From contig CAZBBC010000141.1 in assembly GCA_964489835.1 (NCBI GenBank), positions 1 through 12,033 of the forward strand: 12,033 nucleotides of DNA, given 5' to 3'. Positions 1 through 6,884 of the stretch are shown here, piece by piece. This DNA is from CAZBBC01 sp964489835 (GTDB lineage Bacteria; Calditrichota; Calditrichia; JAJRVZ01). Position 1 is the stretch's first letter, and every line of letters starts with the position of its first letter. The translations under genes and the position numbers were made by a program. The notes under the pieces are model-generated. The model was not told the origin of the DNA. It saw nothing but the letters and a program-made list of their open reading frames with translations, and did no database searches.

Positions 1-47
1 GGTTAACCGGGGAACGGGTTAGATGTTGACGATTTATCCGGTAAGAA

Positions 48-1064
48 TTAAAATGCCCCGGATACAGACAGACGGATTACCGAACCTAAGAGGCTTCCAA
101 AATCATTATAGGCAACATTGATATTGCCTGTAAAAGCATCCGTATTCAGTTTAAATCCTGCACCGGCGCTTAAACCACCGGTTTCATCCGACGCACGGCT
201 CCCTTGCCAGCCCAGGCGCAGAAAAATCATATCCATCAAGCCATATTCCAGACCGAGGTTAACAAATTCCGGTCGATCATGCGGATCGACCCCTTCGATC
301 GCGAACAGTGCTTTATGATCTTCACCCGGTGAATAGGGCAGGAGTTCCCACAAATTCGCTGAAAGACCGATTCTATAGGTCTGTGGCAACTGGAACTCTT
401 CATTTTCATAGAGTTGCTGCGCGGCATAATTGCGGATAGACATCGACAAGACGACACTGCGGATACCGGTCTGATAAACCGTACCGAAATCAAAAGCGAC
501 GTCACTGATCTCGTTGGCTTTGCCGGTTGTCTCAAGATCATTGCCAATGTAGGTATCGTTCTGTCCCAGCTTTTGGCTGACATATTTAATATTACCGCCA
601 ATAGCAAATTGGTCCGTCAATTGGATACCGTAGCCAAGACCGACTGCCATCCCATTAACATCACCGACATCGACGTCTTCATATCCCGCCGGTATATTGA
701 TGTTAATCTTTGTACCTTCGAAATCGCCATAATCCATCAACTGGGCATGCACAGAGAATACCCCGTATTGGCCGGCATTCCAGGAGACGGCCATATGGGA
801 GACGCTCATTTCCGCGATCCAGCTGGTATAATTGAAGTAGAAAGCGCGGTTTTCCACGCTGGCTAATCCGGCCGGATTGTAGAACACGCTTCCCAGGTCG
901 TTCTGGGCGAAACCAAAAACATTCGCCATCCCGGCTGCCCGGGCACTACCGCCGATACTGAGGAAGGTCATCCCTGCCTGACCCAGTTTTTTCATTTCAG
1001 CCTGTGCCGGTTGCACGGCCCAAATGAATATGATTATTAAAAATAAAAAACAGATTTTTTTCAT
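48..1064 (-). CDS. PorV/PorQ-like outer-membrane beta-barrel protein
   Basis: Predicted 338-residue outer-membrane protein of the PorV/PorQ (UPF0164) family. The N-terminus is a signal peptide: MKK, a hydrophobic stretch at residues 5-17, and a likely cut after the AQA near residue 22. The family block follows, with GGSARAAGMANVFG at 38-51 and FYNPAGLA at 61-68. The rest alternates polar and hydrophobic residues like beta strands, and the chain ends in Phe, as barrel proteins usually do. The ATG at 1064 has GGAGG (1073-1077) 8 bases upstream. In type IX secretion, PorV is a barrel that carries cargo with C-terminal sorting domains to the surface. Its position 65 bases after a gene encoding such a tail suggests a partner role, which is inference. 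Many FCB genomes carry several paralogues, so this need not be the housekeeping PorV. Confidence 0.85.
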   Translation of the reverse strand: MKKICFLFLIIIFIWAVQPAQAEMKKLGQAGMTFLSIGGSARAAGMANVFGFAQNDLGSVFYNPAGLASVENRAFYFNYTSWIAEMSVSHMAVSWNAGQYGVFSVHAQLMDYGDFEGTKININIPAGYEDVDVGDVNGMAVGLGYGIQLTDQFAIGGNIKYVSQKLGQNDTYIGNDLETTGKANEISDVAFDFGTVYQTGIRSVVLSMSIRNYAAQQLYENEEFQLPQTYRIGLSANLWELLPYSPGEDHKALFAIEGVDPHDRPEFVNLGLEYGLMDMIFLRLGWQGSRASDETGGLSAGAGFKLNTDAFTGNINVAYNDFGSLLGSVIRLSVSGAF

Positions 1065-1129
1065 GAGAATTGCCTCCGTATTGAACTTTTCATGGAGTAA
1101 TAAACGGCGTACATGATTTGTGCACCGGG

Positions 1130-3244
1130 TTATCTGATAATGATGAATTTGCCAACTTTATCACCCAGGCTGCTTTCCACCGTATAAATATAGACATCAC
1201 TGACCAGGTACTGATTAAAATCCGTACGCAGATCCCAGTCTTCATTACCACTGCCATCGGTATGTTCGATCTTATGCACATAATCGCCGGCAGTTGTATA
1301 AATAGTAATGGTGCATTCCGCCGGTAAACCGGTGAACAGGATCTTGTCAGCCTCGCCGGGATATGTTTTACCGGCAGCGCTATACGGATTGGGAACCACC
1401 CGGATATCATCTATTTTAGCGGCGGAAGTGATCGGGGAAGCTGCGGGGCTAACACCTTTCGGTGACCAGCCGGTCCAGCAATAATATTTCCCACTTTCAA
1501 TGGAGACGCCGGGATCTTCCCAGTTCTGGGTACCATCATCGTAAGCGACGACGTAATAGAAATATTGAACCCCTTCACTGACATTCGGATCGGTGGTTTC
1601 GTTGGCCGTGCCGTCATAGATCATACGATAGACGCTATCCCGGGCCCCGACGGCTTTATAGACACGGTAACCGGCAAAATCCTCAACGCCCGTATCAAAA
1701 TCGGGATCGTTTCTGGATTCATCCGACCAGGTCAGCTTGACCGCCGGACCTTCAGAGGTCACCGTAAAAGTAGCCGGCGGACGGGGCGCATCCGGTACAT
1801 CGAACATCTCATAGCCGCCTTTGTCGCCGTTAACATTCCAGTCGGCTATCGCTAATGTTTTCAGAACCGAATCGCGACCGGTTTTGTGAAGGATTTCGAT
1901 CTCATCCATCACCGGACCGGAATAGTTGGCATCCATGGCCTTTTTCCCGTATTCCTCGCATAATTCATGACTGATACCACCGGCAGCGACAACAAAAACA
2001 ATATGCACTTGATCTCCAAAAGCCAGATTATAGGGTCCGAAGGAATTATAGCCACTGGGTTTGTCGATGTTCGGATCGATATCAGGATGCGGCGTATTCA
2101 GGGCGTAGTGATTGCCTTCCGTAAACAGGGCCTGATATTGCGCCTGCATGGTCGGCGTAGCCGCCCGGCCCATATCATAATCGCGTTCCTGCTTGATAGT
2201 GGTGCTCCGCGGTTGAGTCGGATCATCCGCGCCAAGATTATCCGGATCAGAGGCCCATAAGGCCCCCATAGCGATCCAGGCCGGCGATAATAATTCCACG
2301 AATCGATCATCAATACTGGGATCGCACCAGTCTTTTTCGGGTGAATCTTTGTTATCACCATCGTAAAACAAATAGAGCCTGCGGGTATCCCGCGGCGCCG
2401 CAAACGGGGCAATAAATTCACCGATAGCGTCATCGGCCCCAAAAGAAATATTCCTGCCAAGGGCTGAATTCCAGGGGTTTTCGGTCTGGGCCCACCAGAA
2501 ACCTTCAACAGTCTGGCCATCCAGAATATAGGGCCAACCGGCATTCTGTTCCGGCCAGACTTTGGGGGTCTCACCGGGTAAACCAAAAACCTTGCCATTG
2601 TTGGTCAGGGTAATATCATAAAAACAATAATCCTGATGTTTTGGATTACTGTAGCCATACAGCCAGCGTTCGTATTCAACACCCATGGTATACCGCCAGA
2701 CCGATTTGATTGCTCTTTCCGTGATCAGAGTCGGATCAACAGCGGTGTTGGCGTCATGCTGGAAGTCAGCCACATGGGTAGCGGTAAAATTATCACCGCC
2801 ATCGGGGGTAATATTGAGACCATTGACAATCACCGTTGGTTGCGGCCATCTCTGATAGAGAATTTGAGTCACACATAAAAGCGCCGTTTGATTGGTTTGG
2901 TTCTTCCAGTAAGGCAGATAATCATAGTCATAGGTGCGGTACATACCGGATGTCCAGTATCCAAAAGGCGTTCCATCGGGCCCGGTCCAGTCCGTACATC
3001 CCGCAACCGTTCCCGTTTTTCTCACATTGGCGCCCCATAGTCCCCGAATTCCCCCATCAGGAAAACGTATCCGGCCGCCGGGCCAGGCATATTCACCTCC
3101 CCAGCCTTCCGCTCCGTCATATTCGGCATTGACCCATAAGCGGCCGATGCGCATAAAGTGCATGCCGGTATTGGCCATGGCCGTATCTACGATCAGAGTC
3201 GTCGACAGCAGGAATACACTCACAATAATCAATATACGTTTCAT
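1130..3244 (-). CDS. secreted FN3 protein with T9SS/FlgD-like C-terminal tail, function unknown
   Basis: 704-residue exported protein. A signal peptide covers about residues 1-24 (MKR, hydrophobic core, AMA before NTG). The first 480 residues are rich in Trp, Tyr and Asp and match no enzyme family I recognise. They include a segment near residues 398-423 with FGPYNLAFGD then HIVFVVAAGGIS. A fibronectin type III-like domain follows at about 488-590 (KLTW, AGYRVYKA, YFYYVVAYDD). Residues 612-704 form an Ig-like tail of the FlgD/T9SS type: VVPNPY, FTGLP, TITIYTTAGDYV, VYIYTVES, and a final GKFIIIR. Such tails direct export and surface attachment through type IX secretion in Bacteroidota. The ATG at 3244 has GAGGGA 6 bases upstream. 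It sits between a TonB receptor and a PorV-like gene, so a surface or receptor-associated role is plausible but unproven. Confidence 0.8.
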   Translation of the reverse strand: MKRILIIVSVFLLSTTLIVDTAMANTGMHFMRIGRLWVNAEYDGAEGWGGEYAWPGGRIRFPDGGIRGLWGANVRKTGTVAGCTDWTGPDGTPFGYWTSGMYRTYDYDYLPYWKNQTNQTALLCVTQILYQRWPQPTVIVNGLNITPDGGDNFTATHVADFQHDANTAVDPTLITERAIKSVWRYTMGVEYERWLYGYSNPKHQDYCFYDITLTNNGKVFGLPGETPKVWPEQNAGWPYILDGQTVEGFWWAQTENPWNSALGRNISFGADDAIGEFIAPFAAPRDTRRLYLFYDGDNKDSPEKDWCDPSIDDRFVELLSPAWIAMGALWASDPDNLGADDPTQPRSTTIKQERDYDMGRAATPTMQAQYQALFTEGNHYALNTPHPDIDPNIDKPSGYNSFGPYNLAFGDQVHIVFVVAAGGISHELCEEYGKKAMDANYSGPVMDEIEILHKTGRDSVLKTLAIADWNVNGDKGGYEMFDVPDAPRPPATFTVTSEGPAVKLTWSDESRNDPDFDTGVEDFAGYRVYKAVGARDSVYRMIYDGTANETTDPNVSEGVQYFYYVVAYDDGTQNWEDPGVSIESGKYYCWTGWSPKGVSPAASPITSAAKIDDIRVVPNPYSAAGKTYPGEADKILFTGLPAECTITIYTTAGDYVHKIEHTDGSGNEDWDLRTDFNQYLVSDVYIYTVESSLGDKVGKFIIIR

Positions 3245-3272
3245 AGTTAATCCCTCTTTTTAATATTATACA

Positions 3273-3301
3273 AGTTATCCGCTCCAAATTATTGGATAAC
3301 T
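3273..3301 (-). promoter_or_regulatory. inverted repeat with TATAAT in the receptor/FN3 intergenic spacer
   Basis: The 61-base spacer between the receptor stop and the next start holds a perfect 8-base inverted repeat, AGTTATCC (3273-3280) and GGATAACT (3294-3301), with a 13-base loop. In the transcribed direction it is followed within three bases by TATAAT, and then by the GAGGGA ribosome binding site of the 704-residue gene. There is no T run after it, so it is not an intrinsic terminator. I see no matching -35 hexamer 16-18 bases upstream of TATAAT. It could be an mRNA-stabilising or processing hairpin in the operon, or an operator beside a weak internal promoter. Confidence 0.3.
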
Positions 3302-3305
3302 GAGG

Positions 3306-6300
3306 TTAAAATTCAACCTTTATACCGAATAGGAAAGACCGGGGATAGTAGAATAAGGCAAAATCTTTATCCGGTGCAATCGGGGACCGATTATTTCCAT
3401 CTTTGTCCACCCAGTTCTCCGTAAAGACATTATTGCCCTGATCATCTTCATATTCACCGATCTTTTTATCCAAACCACTTTCACTATCCACCACCAGATT
3501 GTAGTAGCGCTCTTGTTCGGCACTGTCAAATATGCCCATGTTCAGTTTTCTGAAATCGAACAGATTCTGAATATCCATGTAGAAACGAACGTTTAAATTA
3601 TCCATGATCTGTAGAGATTTACTTAATCTCAGCGATGTCTTATAATCATTGATCCAGTAATAGATGGTGCGAACTTCCCGTGTCGGTAAACCGGTTGGAT
3701 TATAGATCAGTTTCTTACCCTTGTTCCAACTCTGAATGATACTGAGATGCCAGTCGCCTTGCCAGGTGCCCCAGTCGGAGGGGGTGTGAAAGTTGAGATT
3801 GGCCAGAAAACCGGGTTCGGTTTGCGGTTGTTGTTTCACCGCGGCGTATTGATAATAAGCAACCAGCGGATCCTGGTTTAGTTTCTGAAAACCATAATTT
3901 CCCTTGGTACTGGTGGGATAATTCATATTCAGCCAGCCGGTAAAGAAGCGGCCCTGCCGTTTGGTTACCTTTAATTCGATGCCGCGGATGTCTTCCCACT
4001 CATTATTTCTCCTGGTATCATATCCGGCAGCACCTTTACCGACGCCCTCATAATTCCGGAAATCACCGATGGCATGGGTGCCATCCAGACCATCTACCCG
4101 CAGATTTCCGATTTGTTCGGAATTATCCTTGGAATAGAAATAGGTACGTACCAGCCATTCATCGGCAACACTTTGCTCAAAACCGATTTCATAGGCGGCG
4201 GTTCTTGGTGATTCAAGATTTGCATAGCCAATTCTTCTGATGTCACCCTGGCCGTTGCCAAAGGCCCAACTTTCGGAATATAAACCAAAACGATCGACAT
4301 TGGTCGGTTCGTCATAATATACGCCATAGTTGAAAAAGAATTTTGTGTGCTCAAGAACCGGATGCGATACGGAGAGCCGGGGGGCGACATAAGTAAAACC
4401 TTTACTGTCTTCCTGTGGCAGATCCGCAGGGCTGGCATAGCCTTCCGTGCCACCGCGCGCCCATAACAGGGAGTATATATTCGCTGGATCGTAAATGGGG
4501 CCATTGGCATTATAATGCTCGATACGCACACCAACATTGGCAATCATCCCGCCATATTCCATCTTATCCTGGATATAGCCGGCCAGATGATAGGGTTTGT
4601 TATCAAAATTGATAAAGTCCCCGGCATCCGGCTGAAGGATGATCGAAGCGAATTCATAGTAATTGCGCACGACATGATCCGTACCGAATTCAAAGCCTGC
4701 CTTGATCAGATGCTGATTACTAACCTGGCTGGTAAAATCAATATTCAGCAAATGACTTTTAACATAGGACGTATCAGCAATCTCGCCGCCACCGTAAAAG
4801 TCATAAGTACCCGGTAAGTCTGTAAGCGGCGTGGCTTCACTGAGCCATCCCAGCGGGGCTTCGTCAAATCCGACGCCGCCGATCGTTTTTACGATTGCCG
4901 GATTTCTTTCCCGGGCTCGACCTGCTTCTGTTTCCGTAGAAAAGTAGTTATACCGGACTTCGTAAAATGTGGATGGGTTGAGTGTGTGCGTCAGTTTCAG
5001 ACCGAACTGGGTGGTATAGGCATTTAACAGATCATAATTAGACAGATAGTATTTATTTTCGCCCAGGGCGGCGCCCGCAAAATCATAGCCGTAATCCATG
5101 ATAGCCTGGCTGGTCCAGGTCTCACCCGCGGCACTGGTGGCGTTCTTACCATATAGACCACTGAGGACCACTTTGATCGATTCCATGGGTTTGAAATTGA
5201 TCTTTCCTTCGATGGAGTATATTTGGTTATCTTCTGAAACGGAAGGAAGGATCGGGAATACCCGGTTGTATTTCAATCCGGCAAAAAAACCGGCATCTTT
5301 AACACCAACCTGATCCAGACCCGGTATCGGGCCGCCCAGACCGGCATCGAGATAATGATCCGGTGCGTCGCCGTACTCGATGGGACGATGGCGCCATTTC
5401 CATACTTCCTGTAATTGCTGGGCTGTCCAGTCGTTTTTACCCATCCAAGTCTCGCCATTTTTTGTATCCCGTATGGTATTCCAGCCATCAAAGATTGTAT
5501 TACCTTCAATATCTTTTACGGGTTCGAATGAATTTGCTCCGGCATAGGTTTTCCAGTCATACTGATCGGTACCATAGGCATCGGGGCCAAAATGTTTTTT
5601 CTGGGCCGGTGCAATCCGGTAATCAACCGAACCGGTGATATCCTGACCACCTTCTTTGGTAATCACATTAAATACGCCGGAGCGGATATTACCGTACTCG
5701 GCACTAAAACCACCGGAGATTACCTGGATCTCAGATACGGTCGCGGAATTGGTGGGGGAATAGACTTTATCATTCAGTTTATCACTCCGTTCCATACCAT
5801 CAACCTGGAAACTGATCTGGGCACTGTTACCACCCCTGACCTCGACTTCATACTCCAAGGTGTTAACAGAAACGCCGGGTTCCAGACTTACTGCTTGCAT
5901 AATATCAGATACAGGCAGTGCATCGGCGATATCCGCGGTCGTAATTGATTGGCTGGATGCAACGTCCTGTTCAACCAGGGGCCGGTCGGCAATGATCACC
6001 ACCGCTTCATCCGATTCCAGAACAGCCTGCGAAAGGCTGAAGTTGAGATTGGTGGTACGGTCGGCATTTACCAGAACCTGTTGCTGTAACACCGGACCGT
6101 AGCCGATCATTGTTGCCCGGACAGAATATTCACCCGGCAGGACATTGATTATGTAAAATACACCCTCAAGATCCGTCGCGGCACCCATCGTTGTTCCCTC
6201 AAGGAGCACATTTACGCCTGGCAGGGGTTCTTCGGTATTAGCATCGATTACGACTCCGGCAATTTTACCAGTCGTACCTGCCCATGCTCCTGTATCAGGA

Positions 6301-6368
6301 AGAAATAGGGCCAGAGAAACCGCAGCAAATAGGCAGACTACTTTAAGGAACCTATTCGAAATTATCAT
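3306..6368 (-). CDS. TonB-dependent receptor with carboxypeptidase-regulatory-like N-domain (Oar-like)
   Basis: 1020-residue outer-membrane active transporter or surface receptor. I chose the ATG at 6368 because GGAGG (6374-6378) lies 5 bases upstream. An in-frame ATG at 6380 contains that ribosome binding site and is unlikely. Layout: signal peptide about 1-30 (ends AWA before GTTGK); carboxypeptidase-regulatory-like beta sandwich about 35-115 (GVVIDANTEEPLPGVNV, GEYSVRATMIGY); TonB-box-like segment EAVVIIADRPLVE at 121-133; plug about 138-240 (VEVRGGNSAQISFQVDGM, VISGGFSAEYGNIRSGVFNV); then a barrel of about 780 residues ending PRSFLFGIKVEF, with terminal Phe. Energy comes from TonB-ExbBD in the inner membrane, which is not in this window. 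The substrate cannot be told. It is the first gene of a likely three-gene operon. Confidence 0.9.
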   Translation of the reverse strand: MIISNRFLKVVCLFAAVSLALFLPDTGAWAGTTGKIAGVVIDANTEEPLPGVNVLLEGTTMGAATDLEGVFYIINVLPGEYSVRATMIGYGPVLQQQVLVNADRTTNLNFSLSQAVLESDEAVVIIADRPLVEQDVASSQSITTADIADALPVSDIMQAVSLEPGVSVNTLEYEVEVRGGNSAQISFQVDGMERSDKLNDKVYSPTNSATVSEIQVISGGFSAEYGNIRSGVFNVITKEGGQDITGSVDYRIAPAQKKHFGPDAYGTDQYDWKTYAGANSFEPVKDIEGNTIFDGWNTIRDTKNGETWMGKNDWTAQQLQEVWKWRHRPIEYGDAPDHYLDAGLGGPIPGLDQVGVKDAGFFAGLKYNRVFPILPSVSEDNQIYSIEGKINFKPMESIKVVLSGLYGKNATSAAGETWTSQAIMDYGYDFAGAALGENKYYLSNYDLLNAYTTQFGLKLTHTLNPSTFYEVRYNYFSTETEAGRARERNPAIVKTIGGVGFDEAPLGWLSEATPLTDLPGTYDFYGGGEIADTSYVKSHLLNIDFTSQVSNQHLIKAGFEFGTDHVVRNYYEFASIILQPDAGDFINFDNKPYHLAGYIQDKMEYGGMIANVGVRIEHYNANGPIYDPANIYSLLWARGGTEGYASPADLPQEDSKGFTYVAPRLSVSHPVLEHTKFFFNYGVYYDEPTNVDRFGLYSESWAFGNGQGDIRRIGYANLESPRTAAYEIGFEQSVADEWLVRTYFYSKDNSEQIGNLRVDGLDGTHAIGDFRNYEGVGKGAAGYDTRRNNEWEDIRGIELKVTKRQGRFFTGWLNMNYPTSTKGNYGFQKLNQDPLVAYYQYAAVKQQPQTEPGFLANLNFHTPSDWGTWQGDWHLSIIQSWNKGKKLIYNPTGLPTREVRTIYYWINDYKTSLRLSKSLQIMDNLNVRFYMDIQNLFDFRKLNMGIFDSAEQERYYNLVVDSESGLDKKIGEYEDDQGNNVFTENWVDKDGNNRSPIAPDKDFALFYYPRSFLFGIKVEF

Positions 6369-6380
6369 TGTTTCCTCCAT

Positions 6381-6580
6381 TTGTTAAAACTACAAAAATA
6401 AAAATAATAAAGATTAAAGGATTTGGTCGGTGCATACCGATATCTCTTGTCAAAAATTATCTTTATTGCCAGAGAATGATTAAACCGGTGTACTGTTTGT
6501 TCCTTTAATCATACGATCTAAATTCTTTAACTTGGGGTACATGTACAATTCTACGCTATTAAACCCACCTCCTTCCATTT
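6381..6580 (-). promoter_or_regulatory. leader region of the receptor operon with hairpins and a 32-codon open frame
   Basis: About 200 bases upstream of the receptor, read on the minus strand. A perfect 9-base stem, ATGATTAAA (6476-6484) with TTTAATCAT (6504-6512), encloses a 19-base loop. A compact hairpin TCGGT-GCAT-ACCGA sits at 6427-6440, and GTACATGTAC (6537-6546) is a 10-base palindrome. An AAGGAGGTG motif (6574-6566) has no start codon at normal spacing. A 32-codon open frame runs from ATG 6578 to TAA 6480 (starts MEGGGFNSVELY, ends KGTNSTPV) and the frame is open for about 18 more codons upstream. It has no ribosome binding site before its ATG. I match it to no known riboswitch and find no convincing -35/-10 pair. 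It may be a cis-acting leader or simple non-coding sequence. Confidence 0.3.
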
Positions 6581-6797
6581 TTATTAACCCGAATAATTCA
6601 TAACCAGATGGTAAAAAATAACAAAAAACAAATCACAAATATCAAATAAATTCCAAATCACAATTTCAAAAATTCAATCAATCAAGTTTTGGTCATTGGT
6701 ACTTTGAAAATTGATTATTATTTGGAATTTGTAAATTGTCATTTGATATTTGTTTTTCCCGATTCATCGGGACGCTATGAATTAAACAAGTTAATTA
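6581..6797. repeat. AT-rich intergenic element with imperfect terminal inverted repeats (MITE-like)
   Basis: A 217-base stretch bounded by 22-base imperfect inverted repeats, 6581-6602 and 6776-6797, matching at 17 of 22 positions and sharing a perfect AATTCATA/TATGAATT core. Inside, a left arm (about 6622-6675) and right arm (about 6702-6757) are built from the same words in opposite orientation: CAAATATCAAAT, AAATTCCAAAT and ACAATTT. It ends with a tight hairpin TCCCGA-TTCA-TCGGGA (6757-6772). There is no open reading frame for a transposase. Words of the type TTTGGAATTTG occur as dispersed intergenic repeats in many environmental bacterial genomes, as I recall, so this is probably a repeat copy. 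AT richness inflates chance matches, and no clear target-site duplication is visible. Confidence 0.45.
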
Positions 6798-6884
6798 ATT
6801 TATTTCTCATTTAATTATCAATATTTTCCTTGCCCCTCACCTCCTTTGTAATAAATAATAATTGTTTGTTAGTGGTTTATATAC
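6798..6884. other. AT-rich spacer with an orphan full-length Shine-Dalgarno sequence
   Basis: Between the repeat element and the stop of the GWxTD gene. On the minus strand it reads AAAGGAGGTGA (6847-6837), a full complement of the 16S rRNA 3' tail. The nearest start codons are TTG at 6821 and ATG at 6810, 18 or more bases away, and they open only 4 and 11 codons. No terminator hairpin with a T run is seen for the GWxTD gene here. Confidence 0.35.

Noticed and set aside
414..866. 150-codon plus-strand open frame inside the PorV-like gene
   Set aside because: It lies antisense to a gene with a clear signal peptide, family motifs and ribosome binding site, and its own product shows no family features. 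The same holds for other antisense or shifted frames in the receptor and FN3 genes.
6369..6380. Upstream ATG at 6380 as the receptor start
   Set aside because: The GGAGG ribosome binding site lies within those four codons and is ideally spaced for the next in-frame ATG at 6368.
6757..6772. TCCCGATTCATCGGGA hairpin as a terminator of the GWxTD gene
   Set aside because: In the minus-strand direction it is followed by A residues, and on the plus strand the T run precedes it; it fits better as part of the AT-rich element.
6581..6797. CRISPR array or complete insertion sequence in the AT-rich spacer
   Set aside because: Repeats are neither regularly spaced nor identical, there are no unique spacers, and no transposase frame is present.
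6837..6847. TCACCTCCTTT as a fragment of a 16S rRNA gene
   Set aside because: Only 11 bases match the 16S tail; the flanks do not resemble rRNA or an rRNA spacer.
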